From Mediannikoviicoccus vaginalis (GTDB lineage Bacteria; Bacillota; Clostridia; Tissierellales; Peptoniphilaceae), in assembly GCF_928097925.1 (NCBI RefSeq), contig NZ_CAKMRI010000001.1:868001-932000 (forward strand): DNA of 64,000 bases, written 5' to 3'. Under the pieces are notes generated by a model that had not been told where the DNA came from, did no database searches, and worked only from the letters and a program-made list of their open reading frames with translations. The position numbers and the translations under genes were made by a program. Of this stretch, positions 36,334 to 45,526 are shown in pieces. Positions within the stretch are counted from its first letter, which is position 1. Every line of letters begins with the position of its first letter.

Positions 36334-36379
36334 AAGTGGTCCATTTTTCGATTAGAATTAATCGACTATTGGACCACTT
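36334..36379. repeat. 46-bp near-perfect palindrome beside the istB fossil
   Basis: AAGTGGTCCA...tcgatta-gaa-ttaatcga...TGGACCACTT pairs over almost its full length with a few mismatches. It probably is a remnant of the insertion sequence or its terminator. Confidence 0.65.
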
Positions 36380-36505
36380 GTTGTTTATCATTTGCATCCA
36401 TTCTTAATTAAGCACTTCTACACTTTTTAGTTTTTTCATAATTTTATTTTTATTTTCAAGTTCTATAATTGATTAGTAAATAGTTATTTTACTTATTTAA
36501 ACATA

Positions 36506-36537
36506 ACAAAAAGCCATCCCTAAGGAAGGCTTTTTGT
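36506..36537 (-). terminator. Terminator of the adhesin gene
   Basis: A perfect 10-bp stem ACAAAAAGCC/GGCTTTTTGT with a 12-base loop, just downstream of the adhesin stop codon. Confidence 0.85.
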
Positions 36538-36540
36538 CTT

Positions 36541-39500
36541 TTACTTCTCATACATATTATATCTTTTGTATTTTCTAGTCTTATATAAACCTATAGCGGA
36601 ACCAATAAAGGCTAGGATAACAAAATTATCTAAACCTGATATACCTGTCTTAGGATTGTCACCCTTTGTAGGAGAAGTAGTTTTCTTCTTGTAGATATGC
36701 TTTGTATTTCCTTGTTCATCGGTTTTTGTTTCTACAAATTCATATCCAGGAATATCTTTTTTGTCTTTTGTTCCAGTTTCCTTAGGAGAAATAGTATTAC
36801 CATCTTCATCGACATATTCAGTAACTACCTCTGTAGTAGGAGTAGTTTTCTTCTTATAGATATGTTTTGTATTTCCTTGTTCATCTTTTTCGGTTTTTAC
36901 AAATTCATATCCTTCGATATCTTTTTTAGGTTGTCTACCATTTTCCTTAGGAGCAATAGTCTTACCATCTTCATCCACGTACTCTGTTACTACAGCTGGT
37001 GTAGGAGTAGTAGTTTTCTTCTTGTAGATGTGTTTTGTATTACCCTTATCATCAGTTTCGGTTTTTACAAATTCATATCCATCAATGTCTTTTTTAGTTT
37101 GTTTACCATTTTCCTTAGGAGCAATAGTATTACCATCTTCGTCAACGTATTCTGTAACTACATCAGCAGGTGGTGTGACTTTCTTGTAGATATGTTTTGT
37201 ATTTCCTTGTTCATCAGTTTTTGTTTCTACAAATTCATATCCATCAATATCTTTTTTGTCTTTTGTTCCATTTTCCTTAGGAGCAATAGTATTACCTTCT
37301 TCATCGACATATTCAGTAACTACCTCAACATCTGGTGTAAATACCCATGTTCCTTTTACGTTTTCGTCTTTGTTAGTGATTTCTACTTCATTCTTATCGT
37401 ATGATTTGAATGTCCAAGTTCCCTTGTTTGCTTCATCTCTAAATTCAGCGTCATCGCCTGTTGGAACTGGGGATGTTACTTTATCACCTTTTACTTTGCC
37501 TGTTACGTCTTCTGGAGCTTTTGCTTTCAATGCTTCTGGTAATTCTTTACCATCTGTTCCACTTACGTATTCATAAGTTACTTTGTGTTCATTTGGTGTG
37601 AATTTCCATTTTCCTTCGAATGTTACATCAGATTTATCAATAGTTTTACTATTTTCATCATAACCTTCGAATGTCCATGTTCCATCGTTTTCTGTATCTT
37701 CGACTGTTTTTTGTGCTGGATCAGTAGGAGTTACAGTTTCTCCATCTTTCTTACCAGTTTTTTGGTCTGGTATTAAATCTGTAACAGCTTTTGGAAGTTC
37801 TTTGCCTTCTGTTGATGATACAAATTTATGATTTACATTGTAATCAGTAGGAGTGGTTTTTGGTGTGAATTCCCATGTACCTGTAAACTCAACATCCTTG
37901 TTATCGATAGTTTCTTGATTTTTGTCATATTTTACAAAAGTCCAAGTACCATCTTTTACATTAACTGTTGTTGTTTGTGGTGCGGTTGGTTTTACTACTT
38001 CACCTTTAACTTTTCCAGTTTGATTTTCTGGTAGAAGAGCAAGTACTTCTTGTGGAAGTTCTTTGTTTGGATCGTTACTTACAAATTTGTGGGTTACGTT
38101 GTGTTTCTCTGGTTCTGGATCTTGATTAGGTGTGAATTCCCATGTTCCTGTGAATTCTACATCCTTGTTATCGACAGTTTCTTGATCTTTGTCATAACTT
38201 ACAAATTTCCATGTTCCATCTTCAACTTTTACTTCTTTTGTTTCTGGCTCTGTTGGTTTTACTACTTCGCCTTTAACTTTTCCAGTTTGATTTTCTGGTA
38301 GAAGAGCAAGTACTTCTTGTGGAAGTTCTTTGTTTGGATCGTTACTTACAAATTTGTGGGTTACGTTGTGTTTCTCTGGTTCTGGATCTTGATTAGGTGT
38401 GAATTCCCATGTTCCTGTGAATTCTACATCCTTGTTATCGACAGTTTCTTGATCTTTGTCATAACTTACAAATTTCCATGTTCCATCTTCAACTTTTACT
38501 TCTTTTGTTTCTGGCTCTGTTGGTTTTACTACTTCGCCTTTAACTTTTCCAGTTTGATTTTCTGGTAGAAGAGCAAGTACTTCTTGTGGAAGTTCTTTGT
38601 TTGGATCGTTACTTACAAATTTGTGGGTTACGTTGTGTTTCTCTGGTTCTGGATCTTGATTAGGTGTGAATTCCCATGTTCCTGTGAATTCTACATCCTT
38701 GTTATCGACAGTTTCTTGATCTTTGTCATAACTTACAAATTTCCATGTTCCATCTTCAACTTTTACTTCTTTTGTTTCTGGCTCTGTTGGTTTTACTACT
38801 TCGCCTTTAACTTTTCCAGTTTGATTTTCTGGTAGAAGATCAAGTACTTCTTGTGGAAGTTTTTTATTTGGATCTTTACTTGCAAATTTGTGTGTTACGT
38901 TGTATTTTTCTGGCTCTGGATCCGGTGTGAATACCCATGTTCCTGTGACTTTTTCGTCTTGGTTAGAAATTGTTACGTCATTCTTATCGTATGACTTGAA
39001 TGTCCAAGTTCCTTTGTTTACATCATCTCTAAATGTAGCATCTTCACCTGTTGGAACTGGGGATGTTACTTTATCGCCTTTAACTTTGCCTGTTACTTTT
39101 TCTGGAGCTTTTGCTTTTAATGCTTCTGGTAATTCTTTACCTTCTGTTCCACTTACGTATTCATAAGTTACGTTGTGTTTGTTTGGTGTGAATTTCCATT
39201 TGCCTTCGAATGTTACATCTGCTCCGTTTACTTTTGCATCTACTTCGTCTGTAGTTGTATCTTGATCTTTATAGCCTTCGAATGTCCATTTTCCATCGTT
39301 TTCTGTATCTGCTACTTCTTTTTGTGTTGGGGCAGTAGGAGTTACAGTGCTTCCATCTTCGTTATCTGGTTTATCTTTTGGTGTTAAATCTTTTACGGCT
39401 TGTGGAAGTTCTTTATTTGGATCTTTACTTGCAAATTTGTGTGTTACGTTGTATTTTTCTGGCTCTGGATCCGGTGTGAATACCCATGTTCCTGTGACGG

Positions 39501-42500
39501 TTTCGTCTTTGTTAGAGATTGTTACGTCATTCTTATCGTATGATTTGAATGTCCATGTTCCCTTGTTTACATCATCTCTAAATGTAGCGTCATCGCCTGT
39601 TGGAACTGGGGATGTTACTGTTTCACCTTTTACTTTGCCTGTTACGTCTTTTGGTGCTTTTTCTTTTAATGCTTCTGGTAATTCTACGCCTTTTGTTCCA
39701 CTTACGTATTCGTAAGTTACGTTGTGTTCGTTTGGTGTGAATTTCCAGCTTCCTTCGAATGTTACATCTGCGCTATTTACTTTTGCATCTACTTCGGTAG
39801 TATCTTTATCTTGGTCTTTGTAGCCTTCGAATGTCCATGTTCCATCATTGTCTGTATCTTTTACTTCTGTTTGTGTTGGAGCTGTTGGTTTAACAACACT
39901 TCCATCTTCTTTGTCTGTTTGATCTTTTGGTGTTAAATCTGTAACAGCTTTTGGAAGGTCTTTGCCTTCTGTTGCAGATACAAATTTATGTTTAACATTG
40001 TATTCTGGATCTGGTGTGAATTCCCATGTTCCTTTTACGTTTTCGTCTTTGTTAGTGATTTCTACTGAATCTTTGTCGTATGATTTGAATGTCCAAGTTC
40101 CCTTGTTTACATCATCTCTAAATGTAGCGTCATCGCCTGTTGGAACTGGGGATGTTACTGTATCACCTTTTACTTTTCCAGTTGCTTCTTTTGGAGCTTT
40201 ATTTTTTAATGCTTCTGGTAATTCTTTACCTTCTGTTCCACTTACGTATTCGTATGTTACTTTGTGTTCGTTTGGTGTGAATTTCCATTTTCCTTCGAAT
40301 GTTACATCAGCTCCGTTTACTTTTGCATCTACTTCGTCTGTAGTTGTATCTTGATCTTTGAAACCTTCGAATTTCCAAACACCGTCATTTGTTTTATCTT
40401 CTACGTCTTTTGGATTTTTTAATTCTCCCGGTGTAACTATTTTGCCATCTTCTGCTGTTTTATCTTCTGGAAGTTGGGCATCAACGGCTGTTTTAACATC
40501 AGCTGGCATTTCTTTAACTGGAGAATCATCTGCTACTTTAAACTCATGTGTTACTTTAAATTCATCTTTTACAAAATTAGCTTTAAATGTAAGTGGTTCT
40601 GTGATTACTGCTTGTTTTAATTGTTCTTCAGTAATTTTTCCTCCAGCAGGAATTTTTGTTCCATCATTTAATGTGATTTCTTTATCAGCTGTCCAGTGGC
40701 TAAATTTATATCCTTCATTTGCTTTTGTTTCTGTGCCCTTTGGATTTGTTTTAAGTTCAACTCCTTCTTTTGTATTATCTACAAAGTTTTCGCCTTCCTT
40801 AACTTGTCCATTACCATCAGTTGTGTAATTGATGATAGGAGCCCAGATTGCGTAGATATAATTATTTTTATCTTCTTCTAATTGGTTGACATTGACCTCT
40901 TCACCTGCTTGGAATTCAGCTTTTGTTGCAGCTTTATCTCTGCTCCAGCCCTTAAAGACATATCCTTCACGGCTGTATTTAAGATTTTCGTCTTTATCAT
41001 TGTCTAGGACCTTATGGAAGTCTTCTACAATTATATTTTCAACTGTATATTGCTTACCTGTGCCACCGTTTGGATCATAAGTTACTTTTGTAGTTGCTAG
41101 ATCTGGAAATTCTTTCCATTGAGCGTAAAGAGTTTTATTTTTATCCATTAGGACAGTTTCGCTTGGTAGAATTAGTCCGCTAGAACCATCTTTTGTTTCA
41201 CTCCAACCTACAAAAACTTTTTTGCCGCCATTTACTTTAACTTTTCCTATATCCTGAGCTTGTGCTTTGGCATCTCTGATATAAGTGTTTGAATCTGTTG
41301 GAGCAGTTCCTTCAACTTTGTCAGTAGCTGGCAAGTTCAAATCGTATTTTAATTCTAAATAACCATATTTCCACTTAGCATATAAGTGAGTATCATTATT
41401 TTTAATTTGTTTGCGAAGATTTGCTTTTACATATCTTCCATATTGATTTTTTTCATACCATCCCAAAAATTCTGTTGCGCCTTCTGGTTGAATTGGTTGA
41501 GGGAAATTCTCTTTGCTAGCTTTGGCATCTTTATATTTTCCATCATAAAGAGTGCCATCTTCTGGAATTTCAGTTATTTTTTCTATATCTTTTTCATAGT
41601 CATCTTGGTTGGTGTGGAAGGTCACTTCGTATTGACGAGAATCCCATTTTGCATAGACTGTAATGTCATGAGCAGGCATTTTTGCTCCATTTTCATGTTT
41701 GTGTTCTACGCTAAATGTTGAGTCTTCATACCAACCCATAAATACTTGATTAGGATTTTTAGGATTTGTGGTTACTCCTTTTTCATAACCAAGTCCAAAA
41801 TCGCTTGTATCAGCCTCGTATTTGTATGGATTGGATTTTAATCTTGTACTACCAGAGTAATAATTTATATTATAAGTTTTGCGTTCGTAGAATAAGAAAC
41901 CTACATAAGAACCATCTTCTATATATGGTGTTCCTGTGTAGTTTTGATAACCTCCTAACCCTTTACCTGCGGCAAACATATAATCTCTAAATGCAGGGTT
42001 ATTTACATTTACTGATTGCAAACCATCTCGAGACATATCACCTTTCTTAGGTTGGAATCCTTTTATGTCATCTACATGGTCAGTTTTATCCACCCAAGAA
42101 TATGTGACTTGTTGATAATTATTGTTGTATGGTTCAAAGACTCTATATTTTTGTCCATTCCAATTCATGTACCACTCAGAGTTTTGGAAGCTTACTCTTT
42201 TACCAATTTCTTTCATGGTACCAAGGGTAGATTGCAAGGTTCCAAGATTTGATGAGTTTATCTGTGCATTAAATTTACTTGGGTCCCATTCAACAAAGCG
42301 GAGTTGATATTTTGTACCCTGAGCATAAACTCTATACATGTAGATGTCTTTATCACCCATTGCTGGTGCTCTAGTATAGAAAGATCCTATGTTTTTGTCC
42401 ATATAGTAAACATAGTTTTTATCAAGCTTATCAAACCATGTTTCAGAACTTTGACCGTAACGCAAATCTACGTGAATATTTCCATTTTGATCTGTAGCAT

Positions 42501-43755
42501 TGACCCAATTAGCTTGATAATAACTAATTGCACTTGCATTTTTATAAACCCATATAGTATGAACATTTCTATCCATATAGACAGGCACAACTGTGCTGCC
42601 ATCAGCTTCTATTGTTTCAAAAGCTTGTTTTGTTTTTTCTTCATTTAAATGGAAGCCTAAATAATCTAGGGTTTGAGGATTAGTATATTTGTGATCCATG
42701 TTTCCATTTTTATCTTTACTATTGTAGCCATTGTTAAAGCGGCCATCTTTTTCTGTTAGATTTTTAATATCTTCTACTATTGGACCAGTTGGAGCAACTT
42801 TAGGATCTGGATTTTCACTTCCTTTAAAAGGTAGGCTTGTTTTTTCTCCATTAAGTCCTCTTGCTGATATTATTTCATGGAAAGTGTAGCCATCATCATT
42901 TATATTTTGGACCATAACCTTAAATTTATAGTCAACTACAACTGGTTTCCATACAGCATAGACATCAATGTCTTCGTTTAGTTCTAAAGTTTTAAGATCA
43001 ACAGGCTTTCCATCTTCTGTCAAAGACCAATAGCTAAATTCATAGCCTTCTCTTGTAGGATCTTCTGGCATTTTCTCAAGCTTACTACCTTCACCTTCAA
43101 ATATTTGATCTTGGAAGCTTGCACCGTCCCCTGTTATAAATGTTGCCTTATGTTTAGACTCTGTAATTGCATAAAGTTTAATGTCAGTTTTTCCTGCTTC
43201 AATATCTTTTTTCAAAGAATTTTCATCATAAAGGCCAGATGAGCCGTCTTTAGATGTTGACCAATTTACGAAGTATTTATTAGCATCATAAATTGTAGGC
43301 TCTACTGGTAGTTTATAAGAACTAGCATCAGTGATGGTGTCAGTCATATAAACTCTATCATTTGTACTGCCAGTTATATAGTAGGTTATTACTACTTGGT
43401 TTTTGAAAACTGGGTAAACTTTAATTATTTTTTTGTCGTTACCTTTAATTTCTATCGGCGTATCAAATTTGATGTCGTTACCTTCTTCATCTTGCCATTT
43501 CTCCAAAACTTTGCTTTTATCTTTGAAGACATGGCCAGGATCAGATATTTTTCCTTTATCGACAATTATTTGTTTTTGTATTTCTTTGGCTGAATCTTTG
43601 TTTTCTATTGAGTCATTATAGAAATGATACTCATTGATTCCTTGTTTTTCAAATAATATGTTAGCATAGCTTGACTTTATAACAGGAAAAATAAAAGCGA
43701 CAGCTAATAATACTGAAAACAAAATTATCCCAAAGTGCTTGTGTTTATCTTTCAT
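36541..43755 (-). CDS. Giant sortase-anchored SHIRT-repeat surface adhesin
   Basis: The 2404-residue protein has a signal peptide (about 1-31, hydrophobic core FGIILFSVLLAVAFIFPV). InlB-type B repeats follow (DPTREGYEFSYWSLTEDGKP and the like, several up to about residue 1060), with a non-repeat region at about 260-700. Then come twelve SHIRT-type domains (about 1066-2143) alternating between a YNVTHKFVS type and a HNVTYEYVSGT type. Four 55-residue MucBP-like repeats (VVTEYVDEDGNTI) follow, and the C terminus is NPKTG (2367-2371), a hydrophobic helix and a basic tail. It would extend from the wall as a long rod and bind host or other cells. Three SHIRT units of 267 bp (about 38005-38840) are identical in DNA, so length variation is expected. 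Confidence 0.92.
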   Translation of the reverse strand: MKDKHKHFGIILFSVLLAVAFIFPVIKSSYANILFEKQGINEYHFYNDSIENKDSAKEIQKQIIVDKGKISDPGHVFKDKSKVLEKWQDEEGNDIKFDTPIEIKGNDKKIIKVYPVFKNQVVITYYITGSTNDRVYMTDTITDASSYKLPVEPTIYDANKYFVNWSTSKDGSSGLYDENSLKKDIEAGKTDIKLYAITESKHKATFITGDGASFQDQIFEGEGSKLEKMPEDPTREGYEFSYWSLTEDGKPVDLKTLELNEDIDVYAVWKPVVVDYKFKVMVQNINDDGYTFHEIISARGLNGEKTSLPFKGSENPDPKVAPTGPIVEDIKNLTEKDGRFNNGYNSKDKNGNMDHKYTNPQTLDYLGFHLNEEKTKQAFETIEADGSTVVPVYMDRNVHTIWVYKNASAISYYQANWVNATDQNGNIHVDLRYGQSSETWFDKLDKNYVYYMDKNIGSFYTRAPAMGDKDIYMYRVYAQGTKYQLRFVEWDPSKFNAQINSSNLGTLQSTLGTMKEIGKRVSFQNSEWYMNWNGQKYRVFEPYNNNYQQVTYSWVDKTDHVDDIKGFQPKKGDMSRDGLQSVNVNNPAFRDYMFAAGKGLGGYQNYTGTPYIEDGSYVGFLFYERKTYNINYYSGSTRLKSNPYKYEADTSDFGLGYEKGVTTNPKNPNQVFMGWYEDSTFSVEHKHENGAKMPAHDITVYAKWDSRQYEVTFHTNQDDYEKDIEKITEIPEDGTLYDGKYKDAKASKENFPQPIQPEGATEFLGWYEKNQYGRYVKANLRKQIKNNDTHLYAKWKYGYLELKYDLNLPATDKVEGTAPTDSNTYIRDAKAQAQDIGKVKVNGGKKVFVGWSETKDGSSGLILPSETVLMDKNKTLYAQWKEFPDLATTKVTYDPNGGTGKQYTVENIIVEDFHKVLDNDKDENLKYSREGYVFKGWSRDKAATKAEFQAGEEVNVNQLEEDKNNYIYAIWAPIINYTTDGNGQVKEGENFVDNTKEGVELKTNPKGTETKANEGYKFSHWTADKEITLNDGTKIPAGGKITEEQLKQAVITEPLTFKANFVKDEFKVTHEFKVADDSPVKEMPADVKTAVDAQLPEDKTAEDGKIVTPGELKNPKDVEDKTNDGVWKFEGFKDQDTTTDEVDAKVNGADVTFEGKWKFTPNEHKVTYEYVSGTEGKELPEALKNKAPKEATGKVKGDTVTSPVPTGDDATFRDDVNKGTWTFKSYDKDSVEITNKDENVKGTWEFTPDPEYNVKHKFVSATEGKDLPKAVTDLTPKDQTDKEDGSVVKPTAPTQTEVKDTDNDGTWTFEGYKDQDKDTTEVDAKVNSADVTFEGSWKFTPNEHNVTYEYVSGTKGVELPEALKEKAPKDVTGKVKGETVTSPVPTGDDATFRDDVNKGTWTFKSYDKNDVTISNKDETVTGTWVFTPDPEPEKYNVTHKFASKDPNKELPQAVKDLTPKDKPDNEDGSTVTPTAPTQKEVADTENDGKWTFEGYKDQDTTTDEVDAKVNGADVTFEGKWKFTPNKHNVTYEYVSGTEGKELPEALKAKAPEKVTGKVKGDKVTSPVPTGEDATFRDDVNKGTWTFKSYDKNDVTISNQDEKVTGTWVFTPDPEPEKYNVTHKFASKDPNKKLPQEVLDLLPENQTGKVKGEVVKPTEPETKEVKVEDGTWKFVSYDKDQETVDNKDVEFTGTWEFTPNQDPEPEKHNVTHKFVSNDPNKELPQEVLALLPENQTGKVKGEVVKPTEPETKEVKVEDGTWKFVSYDKDQETVDNKDVEFTGTWEFTPNQDPEPEKHNVTHKFVSNDPNKELPQEVLALLPENQTGKVKGEVVKPTEPETKEVKVEDGTWKFVSYDKDQETVDNKDVEFTGTWEFTPNQDPEPEKHNVTHKFVSNDPNKELPQEVLALLPENQTGKVKGEVVKPTAPQTTTVNVKDGTWTFVKYDKNQETIDNKDVEFTGTWEFTPKTTPTDYNVNHKFVSSTEGKELPKAVTDLIPDQKTGKKDGETVTPTDPAQKTVEDTENDGTWTFEGYDENSKTIDKSDVTFEGKWKFTPNEHKVTYEYVSGTDGKELPEALKAKAPEDVTGKVKGDKVTSPVPTGDDAEFRDEANKGTWTFKSYDKNEVEITNKDENVKGTWVFTPDVEVVTEYVDEEGNTIAPKENGTKDKKDIDGYEFVETKTDEQGNTKHIYKKVTPPADVVTEYVDEDGNTIAPKENGKQTKKDIDGYEFVKTETDDKGNTKHIYKKKTTTPTPAVVTEYVDEDGKTIAPKENGRQPKKDIEGYEFVKTEKDEQGNTKHIYKKKTTPTTEVVTEYVDEDGNTISPKETGTKDKKDIPGYEFVETKTDEQGNTKHIYKKKTTSPTKGDNPKTGISGLDNFVILAFIGSAIGLYKTRKYKRYNMYEK
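38005..38840 (-). repeat. Three identical 267-bp tandem repeats in the adhesin
   Basis: The 89-residue unit starting HNVTHKFVSNDPNKELPQEV is repeated with no or almost no base changes at 267-bp spacing; flanking units diverge. Such perfect tandem DNA is recent and prone to copy-number change. Confidence 0.9.
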
Positions 43756-43762
43756 ACTTCCT

Positions 43763-43882
43763 CCTTGTTTTTCAAATAGTATGTTAGCATAGATTGGCTT
43801 TATACCAGAAAAAACGATAAAAGCGACAGCTAATAATACTTACAACAAAATTTTTCCAAAGTGTTTGTGTTTCTATTTCATA
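43763..43882 (-). pseudogene. Dead duplicate of the adhesin 5' end
   Basis: Immediately upstream of the adhesin start is a second, degenerate copy of its first 40 codons with its ribosome site. It reads MK-stop-KHKHFGKILL-stop-VLLAVAFIVFSGIKPIYANILFEKQGG. The signal peptide sequence is recognisable but has stops at codons 3 and about 12. It ends directly before the real ribosome site and start. Confidence 0.85.
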
Positions 43883-44284
43883 TTTCCTCCTTTTTTTCAA
43901 AGTCTAACATGGCATAACATGGGTATTGAAAACATGATCTACCAGCTAGAATCAATAGTTCTCGTTAAAATAATTTACATGCAACATAATAACCAACAAG
44001 CAATTTACAATTTAGGGAAAAGCAGGTGAGCCCTAGTTTTATATTGAGTGAATTTGTAAAATCAACTCTTATATGAAAACGGTATCCTTTCAAATAAAAT
44101 TCCCATATTGTTGTTTATTATTATATCACATTTTCTTGAAAATTGAATTGTTTACAGAATATATATTTATAATTTGATGATAATAATTGATGTTTATTGG
44201 ATGAAGTAATTTTTACATAGATGTTATAAGAAGAGATTGACCTAATAAACCTTAATAATTATGGATGTTTATAAAAATAGAGGG

Positions 44285-44512
44285 TTAAGCTTTTTGAAAA
44301 ATCCCCGAGAGTGTGAGATTTTTCCTGTAAATTGCCTTTTTCATCTGTTCAAGATCTCCTTTAATGAAATTATCAATGGATATTTCAAAAACTTCACTTA
44401 GTAATACATTACCATTTATATCTGGATAATTTTTATTATTTTCCCAATTTGAAACAGTTTGTCTTGAAACATATACTCTATATGCTAGTTCTATTATCTT
44501 ATTTGACTTTTG
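44285..44512 (-). pseudogene. Fragment of an Xre-family helix-turn-helix regulator
   Basis: The minus strand reads KSNKIIELAYRVYVSRQTVS, then NWENNKNYPDINGNVLLSEVFEIS and a tail ending in a stop. The VSRQTVSNWE recognition helix is typical for Xre proteins, but the first helices and the start codon are missing. Confidence 0.7.
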
Positions 44513-44560
44513 ATAAATCAGAAATCTACTACAACATTTCTGTTTTAGTGAAAATCAACT

Positions 44561-44576
44561 GTCGACAAATGTCGAC
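44561..44576. repeat. gtcgaca/tgtcgac inverted repeat
   Basis: The 16-bp palindrome gtcgacaaatgtcgac stands in an AT-rich gap. It may be a regulator site. No gene beside it explains it. Confidence 0.4.
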
Positions 44577-44597
44577 TTCTGATTTTATCTCCAATCA

Positions 44598-44644
44598 AAA
44601 AACTCACAAATAATAACATTCTTGTATATTTTGTGAGTTTTTAA
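44598..44644. terminator. Hairpin AAAAACTCACAAA/TTTGTGAGTTTTT
   Basis: A 13-bp perfect stem with a T run on one side and an A run on the other, and a 20-base loop. It resembles a bidirectional terminator, though no intact gene abuts it. Confidence 0.55.
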
Positions 44645-44677
44645 AATTTCTACTATATTTTTTCCAAACAAGCTGAA

Positions 44678-45050
44678 TAATTTGCGAGGAAAAATGTTAT
44701 AAATAGACGAAGTGCAAAAAAGCCCACAGTGAGGCGTACAACAAGTACGCCGCAACGAGGGCTATTTGAAACAAGCCTAGTTCGACATTTAAAATGCTAC
44801 AACAATTTGCGGAAATAAATGGATGGATTAGACGCCGATGAGGAGTCTCGCAGCCGAGTCGTACAATTAGTACGTCGAGGTTGTGAGACGGCGAATCAAG
44901 TTTATTTCGTCATTTAATACCACAACAATTTGCGAGGAAAAATGTTATAAATAGACGAAGTGCAGGAAGTGCCGGAATGAGGCGTACATTAGATACGCCG
45001 CAATGAGGTACTTCCGAAACAAGCCTAGGTCGCCATTTAGACCGCAAATT
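44678..45050. repeat. Array of three structured intergenic repeats of about 124 bp
   Basis: Units begin with (aca)aatttgcg(agg) at about 44679, 44803 and 44927. Units one and three share 37 identical bases including aaaatgttataaatagacgaa, and each carries a hairpin such as ggcgtac-aacaa-gtacgcc (44733-44751) followed by gcaa..gagg and gaaacaagcctag. Unit two has a different core with gtcgtac/gtacgtc. A fourth, partial unit is at 35402. They look like folded RNA or a mobile palindromic element. No protein is supported here. Confidence 0.7.
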
Positions 45051-45188
45051 TATTCCCACTCTTCTTTTCCAAACGTACGATATATCCCAAATCATTCAAA
45101 ATACTGGATTCTATTTTTTGTAGTACCACTAAATCCACCTAATTATAGGACGTTTTAGGATTTTTAGTCCCGTCCCAGTCCCAGTACC
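44978..45188. repeat. 205-bp direct repeat, right copy
   Basis: Matches 35402-35607 in the same orientation. Its end carries an extra short duplication, cgtcccagtcccagtacc. Confidence 0.85.
45177..45188. other. Putative left attachment site of the integrative element
   Basis: The 12 bases agtcccagtacc recur exactly at 57439-57450. Between the two lie all genes of the integrase element. This is inferred from position; no empty site is available. Confidence 0.5.
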
Positions 45189-45198
45189 GGTCAAAAAT

Positions 45199-45435
45199 TT
45201 ATAAATTTTTAACTCTTTCAGTTTCTCTATCATCAATCTCAAAGGATCCGTCATTTACTTCATAAAATCTTTTCATAAGTTTTCCAAGTAGATCAAGCAT
45301 TTTATATTTATCTTTTTTCTCTTGTTCCTTGTCAAAATATACGGGTTCATCATTGCAATCAATTTTATAATATGATGAATATAAATCCGAAATTTCATCA
45401 TTTAGATTTTGAATGTATTCATCATGATCAACCAC
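45199..45435 (-). CDS. Small acidic protein of unknown function
   Basis: The 78-residue product begins at a GTG (VDHDEYIQNLNDEISDLYSS). It is rich in Asp, Glu and Lys and likely alpha-helical. I recognise no family. It lies at the left end of the integrative element, 90 bp after the helicase gene, and may be a truncated remnant of a larger gene. Support is limited to its open frame. Confidence 0.4.
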   Translation of the reverse strand: MVDHDEYIQNLNDEISDLYSSYYKIDCNDEPVYFDKEQEKKDKYKMLDLLGKLMKRFYEVNDGSFEIDDRETERVKNL

Positions 45436-45526
45436 ATCTATTCCGGTAACTAATTCTTCCTTTTAGAACTTATTTCTATTCCGTTTTCAGTTTAGTTTTC
45501 ATCATTAATAATGATTGATATTTAGA

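Noticed and set aside
38005-38840. CRISPR array
   Set aside because: Repeats are 267 bp, contiguous and in frame with coding sequence; there are no spacers.
36697-41080. Long plus-strand open frames opposite the adhesin
   Set aside because: They mirror the repeats of the adhesin; their repeated cysteine- and phenylalanine-rich products are shadows.
44910-45095. 61-residue open frame on the minus strand
   Set aside because: It lies in the structured repeat, its translation follows the palindromes and no ribosome site precedes it.
45199-45435. Relaxase remnant
   Set aside because: The small protein shows no relaxase motif; it is listed only as unknown.
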